NCBI GenBank assembly: GCA_030066975.1
Contig: JASJAO010000001.1
Location: forward strand, 62,001-126,000
DNA: 64,000 nucleotides
Direction of reading: 5' to 3'
From: Henriciella sp.
Lineage (GTDB): Bacteria > Pseudomonadota > Alphaproteobacteria > Caulobacterales > Hyphomonadaceae
Part shown: piece by piece, positions 26,922-36,968 of the stretch
Layout: every line of letters starts with the position of its first letter
Position numbering within the stretch: the stretch's first letter is position 1
Made by a program: the position numbers and the translations under genes
The notes under the pieces: generated by a model
Databases searched by the model: none
Told to the model about the DNA's origin: nothing
Seen by the model: the letters and a program-made list of their open reading frames with translations, nothing else

Positions 26922-28034
26922 ATGCCTGATACAACCCCGCTCATCGATAATACGTCATCCAAACAGGTTGGCATCACGCCTGAAGGCTGGCTAACCGACA
27001 GCTGGTATTTCGCAGCAGTTTCGGCGGATCTTAAACCGGGAACACAGATTCGCCGCGTCATCCTAGGTCAGCCTGTTGTTCTTGCCCGCACCAATGCAGG
27101 CGAAGCGTTTGCCCTACGCGATATCTGTCCGCACCGAATGGTGCCCCTCAGCAGCGGGCGGCAGGTCGAGGAGAAGGGCGAGGCAACGCTTGAATGCCCC
27201 TATCACGGTTGGCGCTTTGGCACCGATGGGGTCTGCCGCCTGATCCCGGCCCTCACCGAAGACAGCCCTTATGACCCGAACAAGATCAAGGTTCGCAACT
27301 ATCCACTTCACGAGGTGAACGGGGCGGTATTCATCTTCATCTCGAGCGACCCGCGCTTTGACGGCACACCTGACGTGCCCGTACCCGATTTCGGACCCCT
27401 GCCCGACAAACCGAATTTCGTCATGCGCGAGCACTTCAACTGCCGGTTTGACGATGCCCTTTACGGCCTGATTGATCCCGGCCACGTCGCCTATGTGCAT
27501 AATCAGTGGTGGTGGCGGCCACCGTCGGCGGGTTACAAGATCAAAGAGAAGCGCTTCGTTCCGATGGAACGGGGTTGGGCGATTGAAAAACACAGTCCGA
27601 GTTCAAACTCGAAACTGTATCGCTGGGTATTTGGCGACGCGGTGGAAACGGAGATCTGTTTCCAGCTTCCAGGGTTTCGATGGGAGAAGATTTCCAATGA
27701 CAGGGCCACCTTCCTGACCCTGACCTGTATGACCCCTGAATCAGAGCTTGAGACGCATGTGACGCAGCTGACCTGGTGGGTCGGCGCGCCTTTGATTTCG
27801 GTGTTCAAGCCTCTCGGCAAACATATGGGGCGCAAGTTTCTCAGCCAGGACAAGCAAGTCACGACGTCACAAACCGCAAATGCACCTTATCAAAGCGGAA
27901 TGATCCTTATGGATGATGTCGACACACAGTCGAAATGGTATCTGAAAGCCAAAAAAGAATGGGCTGCATCTCGCAAGGAGCAGCGCGCTTTCATCAACCC
28001 GGTTGAGCCCACCACTTTGCGCTGGCGGAGTTAG
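26922..28034 (+). CDS. Rieske non-heme iron oxygenase, alpha-subunit type
   Basis: A 370-residue oxygenase component. The Rieske [2Fe-2S] ligands are in ICPHRMVPLSSG (Cys-x-His, near residue 67) and LECPYHGWRF (Cys-x-x-His, near 90). The catalytic mononuclear iron motif is LIDPGHVAYVHN near 190. The single-polypeptide layout resembles VanA-type demethylases and related monooxygenases. Electrons would come from a separate reductase, which is not in this window. Substrate unknown. Confidence 0.9.
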   Translation: MPDTTPLIDNTSSKQVGITPEGWLTDSWYFAAVSADLKPGTQIRRVILGQPVVLARTNAGEAFALRDICPHRMVPLSSGRQVEEKGEATLECPYHGWRFGTDGVCRLIPALTEDSPYDPNKIKVRNYPLHEVNGAVFIFISSDPRFDGTPDVPVPDFGPLPDKPNFVMREHFNCRFDDALYGLIDPGHVAYVHNQWWWRPPSAGYKIKEKRFVPMERGWAIEKHSPSSNSKLYRWVFGDAVETEICFQLPGFRWEKISNDRATFLTLTCMTPESELETHVTQLTWWVGAPLISVFKPLGKHMGRKFLSQDKQVTTSQTANAPYQSGMILMDDVDTQSKWYLKAKKEWAASRKEQRAFINPVEPTTLRWRS

Positions 28035-28035
28035 C

Positions 28036-28055
28036 TGGTCCAACCTGTTGGACCA
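28036..28055. promoter_or_regulatory. 20-bp perfect palindrome upstream of toxin-antitoxin genes
   Basis: TGGTCCAACCTGTTGGACCA, nine-base arms with a CT centre, lies 20 bases before the antitoxin start. Phd/YefM antitoxins usually bind a palindrome at this place to repress their own operon. It could also be the terminator of the oxygenase gene, but no T run follows. Confidence 0.55.
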
Positions 28056-28083
28056 AGCCTCGAAAACGTGTTAAATGCCGAGT

Positions 28084-28332
28084 ATGGGCATTCACATGAA
28101 CATTTCAGAAGCCAAGGCGAAGCTCTCAGAGCTTGTCCGTCGAGCAGAAGCGGGCGAGGATGTTTATCTGATGCGCGACGGTAAAGTAGTCGCGAGCATT
28201 AAGGCACCGCAAAAACGGGGTTTTCAGGCTGGCGCCTTGAACCATATCGGTTTGGCCGATCCTGAGTCTTTTCTGATGGGCGCGGAACCGGAAGACATGC
28301 GCCTTTCAGACGATCCACATGATGGCAATTGA
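28084..28332 (+). CDS. Phd/YefM family antitoxin
   Basis: An 82-residue protein starting MGIHMNISEAKAKLSELVRR (ATGs at 28075, 28084 and 28096 are possible). ISEAKAKLSELVRRAEAGEDVYLMRDGK is the DNA-binding fold of Phd/YefM antitoxins, and the acidic C-terminal tail would wrap the toxin. It overlaps the PIN toxin gene by 14 bases. Confidence 0.85.
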   Translation: MGIHMNISEAKAKLSELVRRAEAGEDVYLMRDGKVVASIKAPQKRGFQAGALNHIGLADPESFLMGAEPEDMRLSDDPHDGN

Positions 28333-28735
28333 CGAAACGCGGCAATTGCTACTCGACACCCATGCTCTGGTCTGGGCTATGTTCGACAGCAACCGACTGC
28401 CAAGAGCTGTTCATGAGGCGTTTGAGCATCCCGATGTGAAGGTTTTTGTCAGCCCTGTCTCATTCTATGAAATCGAACAGAAACGCCAGTTGGGAAAGTG
28501 GACCATACAGCCCCCAGAGGAATGGTATCCGCTCGTCCTCGAAAATGGAGCGAATGAGCTTTTGCTGAACGCCGTCACCATGCTCAATGCTGCACGATTG
28601 CCATGGGAGAACAGAGATCCATGGGACAGGATTCTAATGGCTCAAGCCATGATTAAGAACTGCGCACTGGTTAGTGCTGACCAGAAGATGCACGAGCATG
28701 GCTGGCCCGTGCTTTGGAAGTCACCCGTCTTCTAA
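28319..28735 (+). CDS. PIN-domain toxin (VapC-like RNase)
   Basis: A 138-residue PIN-domain protein. The acidic residues of the nuclease site appear in LLLDTHALVWAM near residue 13, SFYEIEQKR (Glu near 50), NRDPWDRILMAQAM near 103 and LVSADQKM near 122. PIN toxins cut RNA when the antitoxin is lost. Coupled translation with the Phd-type antitoxin and an upstream palindrome make a complete toxin-antitoxin module. Its stop overlaps the stop of the convergent dehydrogenase gene. Confidence 0.87.
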   Translation: MMAIDETRQLLLDTHALVWAMFDSNRLPRAVHEAFEHPDVKVFVSPVSFYEIEQKRQLGKWTIQPPEEWYPLVLENGANELLLNAVTMLNAARLPWENRDPWDRILMAQAMIKNCALVSADQKMHEHGWPVLWKSPVF

Positions 28736-29610
28736 CGCGTCGGGACCGGCGCATCGCCGCGATAGTCGTAGAAGCCACGCTCGACTTTACGACCGACCCA
28801 CCCCGCTTCGACATATTTCACCAGCAGTGGGCAGGGCCGATACTTTGTGTCTGCCAGGCCATCGTGCAGGACTTGCATGATCGACAGACACGTATCTAGG
28901 CCAATAAAGTCGGCAAGTTCCAGCGGGCCCATAGGATGGTTCGCACCAAGTTTCATGGCCGTGTCGATGCTTTCGACGGTGCCCACGCCTTCGTACAGGG
29001 CATACACCGCTTCATTGATCATCGGCACCAGGACCCGGTTGACGATAAAGGCAGGATAGTCCTCGGCATTGGTTGTGGTCTTACCGAGGCGGTCAGCCAA
29101 AGCAATCGCCATATCGTAAGTGTCCTGATCGGTGGCCAGACCTCGGATCACTTCCATCAGCTTCATCAACGGCACCGGGTTCATGAAGTGAAGTCCGATG
29201 AACTTCTCCGGACGATCAGTGGTTGAGGCAAGACGGGTGACAGAGATGGACGACGTATTGGTCGCGAGATAGGCACTGTCCGGCACGATCTCGCAGAGGC
29301 TTGCAAAGATCTTTTCCTTGATCTCGCGGTTCTCAGTGGCCGCCTCAATCGCAAGATCAATGGCATCAAATGCCTTGATATCCGTCGTCCCTTTGATCCT
29401 CGCCTGGGCGGCTTTCATACTGTCAACGGTGATCACATCGCGAGACACTTGTCGCGTCATGTTTTTTTCGATCGTCGCGAGGCCTCGGTCCAAGGCGTCC
29501 TGAGACAGGTCGCTCAGGATCACATCGTAACCTGCGAGCGCACACACATGGGCGATGCCATTGCCCATTTGCCCTGCGCCCACCACGCCAATTGTCTTGA
29601 TACCGGCCAA
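28732..29610 (-). CDS. 3-hydroxyacyl-CoA (3-hydroxybutyryl-CoA) dehydrogenase
   Basis: A 292-residue NAD(P)-dependent enzyme. The Rossmann motif GVVGAGQMGNGIAHV is at residues 7-21, the catalytic His is in GLHFMNPVPLMKLMEVIRG, and the C-terminal domain contains NHPMGPLELADFIGLD. It interconverts 3-hydroxyacyl-CoA and 3-oxoacyl-CoA. The length equals the single-function enzyme involved in butyrate or poly-hydroxybutyrate metabolism. Fatty acid genes elsewhere in the window fit, but this gene is not in an operon with them. Confidence 0.93.
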   Translation of the reverse strand: MAGIKTIGVVGAGQMGNGIAHVCALAGYDVILSDLSQDALDRGLATIEKNMTRQVSRDVITVDSMKAAQARIKGTTDIKAFDAIDLAIEAATENREIKEKIFASLCEIVPDSAYLATNTSSISVTRLASTTDRPEKFIGLHFMNPVPLMKLMEVIRGLATDQDTYDMAIALADRLGKTTTNAEDYPAFIVNRVLVPMINEAVYALYEGVGTVESIDTAMKLGANHPMGPLELADFIGLDTCLSIMQVLHDGLADTKYRPCPLLVKYVEAGWVGRKVERGFYDYRGDAPVPTR

Positions 29611-29734
29611 GCCCGTCTCCCGAACTTTTTAATTCAATTTTCTAATAAGTTGCTTGTGCAGTGCGGCAAGGCAACCCTCGAACTATGTTGCAGCCGCACA
29701 GTAGGATGGGTTGTTACCGTTTGGCAACAGCCGT

Positions 29735-30154
29735 TCAGTGCTCGGCTTTCTTTTCCGACGACGCCGCAGCAGCGCGGATTGCATCAAGCAATGACCGCCG
29801 CAAGGCCGGGTCATGGATCTTCTGAAATGACGTCACCAGTTCCATTGCCTCGCCATCAATGACCGGAAGCGTCGGCGGGTGATCGGACTCGTTCACCATC
29901 AAAGGCTCAGCCTGCAGCAAATCTTCGACGCCTTCGTAAAAATAGGTGATCGGCACAGTGAGTTCCGCCGCCATTTCAAACAGGCGTCCGGCCGAAATCC
30001 GGTTCACACCCTTCTCATATTTTTGCACCTGCTGAAACGTCAGTCCGAGCTTTTCACCCAGCTGCTCTTGTGTGAGCTTCAGCTCACGACGACGCCAGCG
30101 CAATCGCTGTCCGACGATCCGATCTATTCCACTCGGCAGCTTGTTTTCGGACAT
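29735..30154 (-). CDS. XRE family transcriptional regulator
   Basis: A 139-residue protein. The helix-turn-helix spans residues 10-65: RLRWRRRELKLTQEQLGEKLGLT and FQQVQKYEKGVNRISAG. The FQQVQKYEKG form is common in alphaproteobacterial regulators of cell cycle or symbiosis genes. The C-terminal part is short and acidic. It follows lnt by 33 bases at the end of the miaB-lnt operon, so it is probably co-transcribed. Confidence 0.88.
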   Translation of the reverse strand: MSENKLPSGIDRIVGQRLRWRRRELKLTQEQLGEKLGLTFQQVQKYEKGVNRISAGRLFEMAAELTVPITYFYEGVEDLLQAEPLMVNESDHPPTLPVIDGEAMELVTSFQKIHDPALRRSLLDAIRAAAASSEKKAEH

Positions 30155-30187
30155 GCTCTGCTCACAATTCCTTCACAAAACTCACTC

Positions 30188-31831
30188 CTAGCGCCGCCAA
30201 GTCAGGAAAGCCAGTCCAGCAATGATAACAAGCGAAATCCAGAAGAAAGACTCGCCAAACCGTTGATAAGGCGTCTGCCCAATCGCGGCTGGAAGCGGGG
30301 TGCGCACCACTGATGAGCGCCAGCCGTTTAGATCTCCGGCGACAACGCCCCCGCGCGCGGTTTCGCGCCCAAAGGCATCCACCATCGCAGTCACGCCCCG
30401 GGTCGCAACGCGGGCCATCGGCAATCCGCTTTCAATCGCGCGATAGCGGTTCTGCGCATAATGCTGAGCTGGCCCGAGGCCGCCGCCAAACCAGGCATCA
30501 TTAGAGATCACCACGATCCATTCAGCCGCCTGTCTCTGCGGAAATGCATTTCGCACAATTTCCGGGAACAGGCCTTCATAGCAGATCAGCGGGATCATTG
30601 GCGGCATAACATCATCCGGCAGCAAGACCGTCGGATCTGGTCCCGGCTCAAACCCGCTTTTCGCCATGCGCTGGAGCGCGCCTGGTAGAATACCAGAAAT
30701 CAGTTCACCTGCCGGAATGATCTTTGCCGCGGGCAATTCGCCGAACGGGACGAGCCGATGCTTATCGTACAGAGCGACGAGATCGGCGGAGGTGTCTCCG
30801 GCCCGGAACACAGCCAGACTGTTATAGAACACCGTTTCATTCTCGATCGCCGCCTGCCGCGCCGTCCCGACAATCAGGGTGCGCCGATCCAGAAAGGCGG
30901 AAATAATGTCGAGCGCGGTATTGCTGCGGAGCAGATCGAAAGGGAGCGCGCCCTCTGGCCAGATCACGATATCTCCCGGCTCGCTTGGGACATCCCGCAG
31001 CAGATTGGCATAACGCGCGAGCACCGGCTCTCCATTGTCCCTGAACTTGTCCGCTTGCGGCACGCCCGCATCCATTAGCACGACCGTACGTTCGGTCATG
31101 GTGGTATCTTCAGCGAGCCGTTGTGAGCCCCAGGCAAATCCAAACCCGACGATGACCACCGCCATGATCGCCGGAACAGCACGTCCAAAAACGGCTTTCG
31201 TTTCGCGTGTATCGACCAAAGCTGCCGGCGTTGAGGCCACAAAGATCGTGATAAGCGTCAACCAGTAGACCCCGCCAATCGCCGCCAGTTGAGACAAGGC
31301 CCCTCCCGGCATCCAGGTCGTACCTGCGAGGTTCCAGGGAAATCCGCCAAACAAGTACCCCCGCGCCAGTTCTGCAATCCCCATGAAGAAAGCGAACATG
31401 AACACACGCGACGGAGAGGCAGACCAGAAAGTTCCAGCCAGCGTACAGGCTGCCCCCCAAATTAAAGCCATGCCGCCCGGCAAGGCGATCAGCGGCATCC
31501 AAATGAAGATGGCATGCTTTTCTGGTTCCACCAGAAAGGGCAGCGCGGTCCAATACATCCCGACCAGGAAGAAACCGAACCCGAACCCCCATCCGCGGAC
31601 AAACATGGCCCGGGCCCAGCGCCGCCGGCTGCGCGCGCCATCAAGCAACCAGATCAGCCCCGTAAACGAGACCACCAGAGCGGGTGAAATATGAAACGGC
31701 GCAAAGCCGAGCGCGCCAAAAGCGCCGAGCAGCGCCGCAAAGCCGATCGCGGTCCAGCCCCCGGTTCGCGCGATCGCCTCCTGCATACTTGTGAACGCAT
31801 TCAAGCCCTGGCTTTTTGGCGCTTCGGTCAT
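30188..31831 (-). CDS. lnt: apolipoprotein N-acyltransferase
   Basis: A 547-residue inner-membrane enzyme with about six N-terminal membrane segments (residues 20-220), a periplasmic nitrilase-like domain and a C-terminal membrane anchor. The catalytic triad is visible: Glu in IWPEGALPFD, Lys in YDKHRLVPFGE and Cys in LICYEGLFPE. It adds the third acyl chain to lipoproteins, which fits the many lipoproteins encoded in this window. Its ATG overlaps the corC-like stop by four bases. Confidence 0.95.
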   Translation of the reverse strand: MTEAPKSQGLNAFTSMQEAIARTGGWTAIGFAALLGAFGALGFAPFHISPALVVSFTGLIWLLDGARSRRRWARAMFVRGWGFGFGFFLVGMYWTALPFLVEPEKHAIFIWMPLIALPGGMALIWGAACTLAGTFWSASPSRVFMFAFFMGIAELARGYLFGGFPWNLAGTTWMPGGALSQLAAIGGVYWLTLITIFVASTPAALVDTRETKAVFGRAVPAIMAVVIVGFGFAWGSQRLAEDTTMTERTVVLMDAGVPQADKFRDNGEPVLARYANLLRDVPSEPGDIVIWPEGALPFDLLRSNTALDIISAFLDRRTLIVGTARQAAIENETVFYNSLAVFRAGDTSADLVALYDKHRLVPFGELPAAKIIPAGELISGILPGALQRMAKSGFEPGPDPTVLLPDDVMPPMIPLICYEGLFPEIVRNAFPQRQAAEWIVVISNDAWFGGGLGPAQHYAQNRYRAIESGLPMARVATRGVTAMVDAFGRETARGGVVAGDLNGWRSSVVRTPLPAAIGQTPYQRFGESFFWISLVIIAGLAFLTWRR

Positions 31832-32646
31832 GCCGCGGTCTCCTGGGCAGGCTTGCGCACGATCAGGCGCTGAATCCGCCGTGCGTCAGCTTCAAGGATT
31901 TCCAGATCAATGCCGTTCGGGTGAGGCAGGATTTCACCGCGCAAGGGCACACGCCCGGCCAGGGCAAACGCAACACCGCCAAGCGTGTCCACTTCATGAT
32001 CCTCGAGCGTCAGGTCGAGCCCCGTTTCTTCGGAAAAATCATCGGTCTCCATACGGGCATCGACTTCCCAGGCGAGCCGTCCGCGCCGAACCAGCATGGC
32101 GATTTCCTCGTCATGCTCATCTTCAATCTCGCCGACAATCTCCTCGACCAGATCCTCAAGACTGACGAGGCCGTCCGTGCCGCCATATTCATCCACAACC
32201 AACGCCATATGCATCCGTGAGGTTTGCATTTTCACCAGAAGATCGGTCAGCGGCATACTGGCAGGTACAAACAGCAAATCCCGGCGCAGACGCTCTAATG
32301 GCGCATCCTCAAACGGTGTTTCATCACCATTCTTGCGCGCGATGTCATTAACGACGTCCTTGATGTGAACGACGCCAATCGGATCATCCAGAGTCTCCCG
32401 ATAGACTGGCAAGCGGGAATGGGCTTCCTCTGCGAACAGTTGGATCAGATCCTCGAAACTGGTGGCGAGTTCCACCGCGATGATCTCAGCGCGCGGGATC
32501 ATCACATCATTCACCCGCAGGGTTTCGAATTCCGCAATCCGCAACCGCATTTCTTTTTGTTCTGGCGTGGCGGGCAGATCCGGCGTTTCAACCTCTTCCT
32601 CACCCTTGGCAAACAGGCCCATCAGGCCTTTCTTCCGCTGTGTCAT
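31828..32646 (-). CDS. CorC/HlyC-family CBS-domain protein
   Basis: A 272-residue protein with two CBS domains (about residues 45-170; [15 protein letters not shown] opens the first) and a C-terminal CorC/HlyC domain ([19 protein letters not shown]). There is no membrane region, so it is the short, soluble form. The family is linked to Mg/Co efflux or transporter control. Position between ybeY and lnt is a conserved gene order in many proteobacteria. Confidence 0.9.
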   Translation of the reverse strand: MTQRKKGLMGLFAKGEEEVETPDLPATPEQKEMRLRIAEFETLRVNDVMIPRAEIIAVELATSFEDLIQLFAEEAHSRLPVYRETLDDPIGVVHIKDVVNDIARKNGDETPFEDAPLERLRRDLLFVPASMPLTDLLVKMQTSRMHMALVVDEYGGTDGLVSLEDLVEEIVGEIEDEHDEEIAMLVRRGRLAWEVDARMETDDFSEETGLDLTLEDHEVDTLGGVAFALAGRVPLRGEILPHPNGIDLEILEADARRIQRLIVRKPAQETAA

Positions 32647-32687
32647 CTCGCGTGTGCGAATCCTAGCTTTTCTGGTCGTATCGACGG

Positions 32688-33131
32688 TTAACGGTATGGA
32701 TCAGGCCACCCCAGCGATGCAAGCGCTGCGATCTCCAAAGCCTCCATTTCCTGTGCATCTGTGTCTTCAATGTGATCATGGCCGATCAGATGCAAATAGC
32801 CATGGATCAGCAAATGGCTGAGATGTTGCGGCATGGTCAAACCCCGCGCCTCAGCATCCCGGGCAGAGGTTTGGTAAGCCACCGCGATGTCCCCGAGAAA
32901 AGGCCGGTCTTCTTTCGCAGCCTCGAATGACAGGACATCGGTGGGTTGGTCCTTGCCGCGAAAGTCGCGGTTCAGCGTCTGGATCGCGTCATTTCCGGTG
33001 AGCAGAACGCTCACTTCGCCTTCCACACCGCCAAGGCGTGAGGCGGCCTCCAAAGCGCGTTCGCTGACGCGCTCGATTTCAGACACCGCGGCCCAGGCGG
33101 GATCATCAATTCGCAACTCCAACTCAATCAT
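32688..33131 (-). CDS. ybeY: endoribonuclease YbeY (rRNA maturation factor)
   Basis: A 147-residue metalloprotein with the H-x3-H-x5-H zinc motif in LIHGYLHLIGHDH near residue 112. It works in 16S rRNA 3'-end maturation and ribosome quality control. Its start overlaps the phoH stop by four bases. Confidence 0.96.
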   Translation of the reverse strand: MIELELRIDDPAWAAVSEIERVSERALEAASRLGGVEGEVSVLLTGNDAIQTLNRDFRGKDQPTDVLSFEAAKEDRPFLGDIAVAYQTSARDAEARGLTMPQHLSHLLIHGYLHLIGHDHIEDTDAQEMEALEIAALASLGWPDPYR

Positions 33132-34078
33132 GGCTCGCCCGATTTCGCATCGCGGTCATAGGCGTTGATAATCCGGCTGACGAGCGCGTGACGGCGGACA
33201 TCCTTTGAGGTGAACGCGACCCGTCCAACGCCTTCGACACCCTCAAGGATGCGCAGCGCATGCGCGAGTCCTGAAGGCTGACTGCGCGGCAGATCGACCT
33301 GGCCTGGATCACCTGTCACCACCATGCGGCTATCGCGACCGAGCCGGGTCAGCACCATCTTCATTTGCGCGATCGTTGCGTTCTGCGCCTCATCCATGAT
33401 CACAAACGCATTCTTGAGCGTGCGCCCCCGCATGAAGGCGAGCGGGGCGACTTCAATCACTTTCTTGTCGCGCAGACGTTGCGCCTGATCTGCCCCGAGC
33501 GTCTCGTTCAAGGCATCCCAGATCGGCCGCAAGTAAGGCTCGACTTTCTCTTCCAGGTCACCAGGCAGAAAGCCGAGATTTTCCCCCGCCTCGACCGCCG
33601 GGCGGGTTATAATCAGACGCGCCGCCGTCTTGCTTTTCAGCGCAGCCGCCCCCGCGGCCACCGCCAGAAACGTCTTGCCTGTTCCAGCCGGACCGACGCC
33701 GAAGATCAGGTCATTCTTCGCCCCGGTGAGCAGATCCAGATATTCGGCTTGCCGATCGGTCTGCGGCTTGATCAGCACTTTCAGACCGGTCAGCGAGCCA
33801 TAGGTCTGGCTTGGTGCGCGGGCTTGTTCGATCGCGCCTTCCAGCGCTGCTACACCGGCTTCATTGTTCCGGGTCAGCACAGTTTCGAACGCCGCCAAAG
33901 CATCCTCAGCCAGCGACACCGCTTCGGCTGAGCCTTTCAGGCGGATGCCCTCGCCCTGACTTTCTGCTGAGAGTTTGCCTTCACTCAGTGCCTCTTCCAG
34001 CAACAGAAGGTGCATGTGATTTGGCCCGCAAATGTAAGCGAGAAGCGCCGGATCGTTCGGCTCCCATAATCTACTCAA
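33128..34078 (-). CDS. PhoH-like ATPase (YbeZ)
   Basis: A 316-residue protein with an N-terminal KH-like part and a PhoH ATPase domain: Walker [12 protein letters not shown] near residue 130, Walker [12 protein letters not shown] near 227 and GDPGQVDLP near 258. It is a predicted RNA helicase-type partner of YbeY, and the two genes overlap by four bases. The gene also overlaps miaB. Confidence 0.94.
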   Translation of the reverse strand: MSRLWEPNDPALLAYICGPNHMHLLLLEEALSEGKLSAESQGEGIRLKGSAEAVSLAEDALAAFETVLTRNNEAGVAALEGAIEQARAPSQTYGSLTGLKVLIKPQTDRQAEYLDLLTGAKNDLIFGVGPAGTGKTFLAVAAGAAALKSKTAARLIITRPAVEAGENLGFLPGDLEEKVEPYLRPIWDALNETLGADQAQRLRDKKVIEVAPLAFMRGRTLKNAFVIMDEAQNATIAQMKMVLTRLGRDSRMVVTGDPGQVDLPRSQPSGLAHALRILEGVEGVGRVAFTSKDVRRHALVSRIINAYDRDAKSGEP

Positions 34079-35451
34079 AGTGCAACCTCGCGGGTCCGCA
34101 CCAACTCGCCACTGATCGAGTTTTGCGTGGCGTGGTTGATCGCAACGTCGACAATCTGTCCTTGCAAATCTTCACTGCCTTCGAAATAGACCGATTGCAG
34201 CCAGGGCGAGCGACCAGACACCTGGCCTGCCATCCGGCCCTTGCCTGTCACCAGAACCGGAACCGTTTGACCAATCTTGGACTGGTTAAACGCGGTTTGC
34301 TGTTCCCAGAGCAGCGCTTGAAGGCGGTGTAAACGCTCTGTCTTCACCTCTTCTGGGACCTGACCGAACATCTCCGCAGCCGGTGTGCCGGGCCGTTCGG
34401 AATATTTGAAACTGTAGGCGATGCAGTAGCCAACCTCGCGGACCAGATCCATCGTGTCTTCGAAATCGCGGTCAGACTCGCCGGGAAAGCCGACAATAAA
34501 GTCTGAGGCAAAGCCGATATCGGGGCGGGCCTCTTTCACCCGGCGCATGATATCGAGATAATGCTCGCGCGTATGCCCGCGATTCATCGCCTTCAGGATG
34601 CGGTTGGACCCTGACTGAACCGGCAGATGCAGGAAGGGCATCAGTTCTGGCGTATCGCCGTGCGCCGCAATCAAGTCGTCATCCATGTCCCGCGGGTGGC
34701 TGGTTGTGTAACGAATACGGTCAAACCCGCCAATCTTTGCAACATGGCGAACAAGCTTGCCAAGGCCCCATTCAGCATCGCCCTCAAGCTGTGGGGCGAG
34801 GCCGTGATAAGCATTCACATTCTGACCGAGCAGCTGAACTTCGCGCACGCCCTGGGCCGCCAGTGAGCGCGCCTCAATCACGATATCATCCACCGGGCGC
34901 GAAAGCTCTGCACCGCGCGTATAAGGCACCACGCAGAACGTGCAGAACTTGTCGCAGCCTTCCTGCACCGAGAGATAAGCAACCGGGCCATCCACGCTGC
35001 GCTGTTTTGGCAGCGCGTCGAATTTCTCCAGCGTCTCGAACTCGGTTTCAAGGCGATCCCCGGTTTTGCGATGAACCCGCGCGATCATTTCCGGCAGCTT
35101 GTGATAGGCTTGCGGGCCGAGCACCAGATCGACCACCGGAGCACGGCGCATAATCTCTTCGCCCTCGGCCTGAGCGACGCAACCCGCCACAGCGACAATC
35201 ATCTTGCCGCCGGTCTTGGCCTTTTGTTTCTTGATCTGGCCAAGCTCGGAATAGACTTTCTCGGTTGCCTTTTCACGAATGTGACAGGTGTTCAGAACCA
35301 CCAGATCTGCACCCTCAGGCCCCTCTACGGGGCCATAGCCGATCGGCGCGAGCACGTCTTTCATACGTTCGCTGTCATAGACATTCATCTGGCAGCCATA
35401 GGTCTTGATAAAGACCTTCTTCGTCGGCTTGGGTTGAGCTGTTTCAGTCAT
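34075..35451 (-). CDS. miaB: tRNA-2-methylthio-N6-isopentenyladenosine synthase MiaB
   Basis: A 458-residue radical-SAM methylthiotransferase. Three N-terminal cysteines ligate one cluster (YGCQMN, LNTCHIR, AGCVAQ), and the radical SAM motif is [15 protein letters not shown] near residue 165. The C-terminal TRAM domain is [15 protein letters not shown]. It methylthiolates i6A37 in tRNAs reading UNN codons. First gene of the leftward miaB-phoH-ybeY-corC-lnt-xre unit. Confidence 0.97.
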   Translation of the reverse strand: MTETAQPKPTKKVFIKTYGCQMNVYDSERMKDVLAPIGYGPVEGPEGADLVVLNTCHIREKATEKVYSELGQIKKQKAKTGGKMIVAVAGCVAQAEGEEIMRRAPVVDLVLGPQAYHKLPEMIARVHRKTGDRLETEFETLEKFDALPKQRSVDGPVAYLSVQEGCDKFCTFCVVPYTRGAELSRPVDDIVIEARSLAAQGVREVQLLGQNVNAYHGLAPQLEGDAEWGLGKLVRHVAKIGGFDRIRYTTSHPRDMDDDLIAAHGDTPELMPFLHLPVQSGSNRILKAMNRGHTREHYLDIMRRVKEARPDIGFASDFIVGFPGESDRDFEDTMDLVREVGYCIAYSFKYSERPGTPAAEMFGQVPEEVKTERLHRLQALLWEQQTAFNQSKIGQTVPVLVTGKGRMAGQVSGRSPWLQSVYFEGSEDLQGQIVDVAINHATQNSISGELVRTREVAL

Positions 35452-35554
35452 CGGCTGGCTTATGGCTCAAAAGCCCTAATTTGACCACTCAAATCGACAG
35501 TTTTCTGACCCTACGTGATCTTGCTAGTCTCAGGTAAAGGGAGGTTCCGTAACG

Positions 35555-36418
35555 ATGCCGCATTCAACTGACATTAGCGAAGGTTCTCTGTCGCCCTGGC
35601 TCAATGGACGCCCGTTCGCTGAAGCGTTCGCAGAATATGATCAGCAGGGTTACATCATTTTCGAGAGTGTCCTCAGCACAGAAGAAATCGCGGGCTATCA
35701 AGCCGCGCTGGAGCCTCACATGGTTCATCGCGGGCGTAATGACTTTGAGGGTCTGAGGACCAATCGCGTTTATGCCCTGCTTGCAAAATCACCGCTCTTT
35801 GCGGATATGGTTCAGCACCCGCTCGCCCTCGCCTTTGCCGAAGCGGAGCTCGGACGATCCTGTTTGTTATCTGCTTGTCTCGCGATCCGGCTGCATTCAG
35901 GCGAGACGGTTCAGCCCTGGCATACGGATGACGGGACAATCAAAATCCCGATGCCGCGCCGGGCTTTTGGAGTCTCTGCCTTTTGGGCCCTTGATGACAC
36001 AACCGAGGACAATGGTGCGACCGAGATCGTTCCTGGCAGCCATCTCTGGACGGGAGAAGACATCAGAGCGTTGAACGAGCCTGACGCGTATTATAGCGAC
36101 GTGGAAAAGAGCATAGATCACGACCCCTACGCTCATCCCGATGCGATCAAGGCGACGATGCCTGCAGGGTCCTTGATGATCGCCAAAGGGACTCTGCTGC
36201 ATCGGGGTGGTTCGAATCGTACAGACAGACCTCGTACAATCGTCACGCCGCAATATTGCGTCGGCTGGGCCCGTCAGCTTGAGAACATGATGGCCGTCAC
36301 GCCAAAAGATATTACAACCAAGCTGCCAAAGCGGGTGAGAGAGCTAATGGGATATTCCATCGAGGCGCCATTTATGGGCTATGTCGACGGCGTCCATCCA
36401 GAAAAGCTGCTCGCTTGA
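35555..36418 (+). CDS. phytanoyl-CoA dioxygenase (PhyH) family protein
   Basis: A 287-residue Fe(II)/2-oxoglutarate oxygenase. The facial triad is seen as HTDD (His and Asp, near residue 128) and LLHRGGSNRTDRPR (His near 212, 2-oxoglutarate Arg soon after). The middle segment FWALDDTTEDNGATEIVPGSH is typical of PhyH. Substrate is unknown; bacterial members act on many small molecules. An AAGGGAGG sequence precedes ATG 35555. Its stop overlaps the next gene. Confidence 0.9.
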   Translation: MPHSTDISEGSLSPWLNGRPFAEAFAEYDQQGYIIFESVLSTEEIAGYQAALEPHMVHRGRNDFEGLRTNRVYALLAKSPLFADMVQHPLALAFAEAELGRSCLLSACLAIRLHSGETVQPWHTDDGTIKIPMPRRAFGVSAFWALDDTTEDNGATEIVPGSHLWTGEDIRALNEPDAYYSDVEKSIDHDPYAHPDAIKATMPAGSLMIAKGTLLHRGGSNRTDRPRTIVTPQYCVGWARQLENMMAVTPKDITTKLPKRVRELMGYSIEAPFMGYVDGVHPEKLLA

Positions 36419-36963
36419 CCCGCATCATCCTGTTCAACAAACCTTTCAATGTGCTCTCGCAATTTACCGATAAAGGCAGCGCAGGGTCGAAGCGGGAGAC
36501 CCTGTCAGACTATATCCAGGTACCCAAAGTCTATGCCGCTGGCCGGCTCGATAAAGATAGCGAAGGCCTGTTGATCCTGACGGACAATGGCAAGCTCCAG
36601 AACCAGATTTCAGATCCACGCCGCAAGACCGAAAAGTCCTATTGGGTGCAGGTTGAAGGCGTGCCGAGCGAGACCGCATTGGAACAGCTGCGCGCCGGGG
36701 TCGAGCTGAAAGACGGCCGCACCGCCCCGGCAAAAGTAGAGCGGATCGATCCGCCCCCGGGCCTTTGGCCGCGCCATCCGCCGATCCGCGTTCGCAAATC
36801 TGTGCCCGATTGCTGGCTTGAGCTGACCATCACAGAAGGCCGCAATCGCCAGGTTCGGCGGATGACCGCCGCGATTGGCCATCCGACCCTGCGCCTGATC
36901 CGGCATCGGATCGGACACTGGGCGCTCGGCGATCTCAATCCGGGAGACTGGCGCGAGACATAA
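36415..36963 (+). CDS. rluE: rRNA large-subunit pseudouridine synthase, RluE type
   Basis: A 182-residue RsuA-family pseudouridine synthase lacking an N-terminal S4 domain, as in RluE. The catalytic Asp is in AGRLDKDSEGLLILTDNG near residue 43; NRQVRRMTAAIGHPTLRL near 143 is the second family motif. TTG at 36415 is used, overlapping the previous stop codon. In E. coli RluE modifies U2457 of 23S rRNA. RluE is inferred over RluB/F from size. Confidence 0.86.
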   Translation: MTRIILFNKPFNVLSQFTDKGSAGSKRETLSDYIQVPKVYAAGRLDKDSEGLLILTDNGKLQNQISDPRRKTEKSYWVQVEGVPSETALEQLRAGVELKDGRTAPAKVERIDPPPGLWPRHPPIRVRKSVPDCWLELTITEGRNRQVRRMTAAIGHPTLRLIRHRIGHWALGDLNPGDWRET

Positions 36964-36968
36964 GCGCC

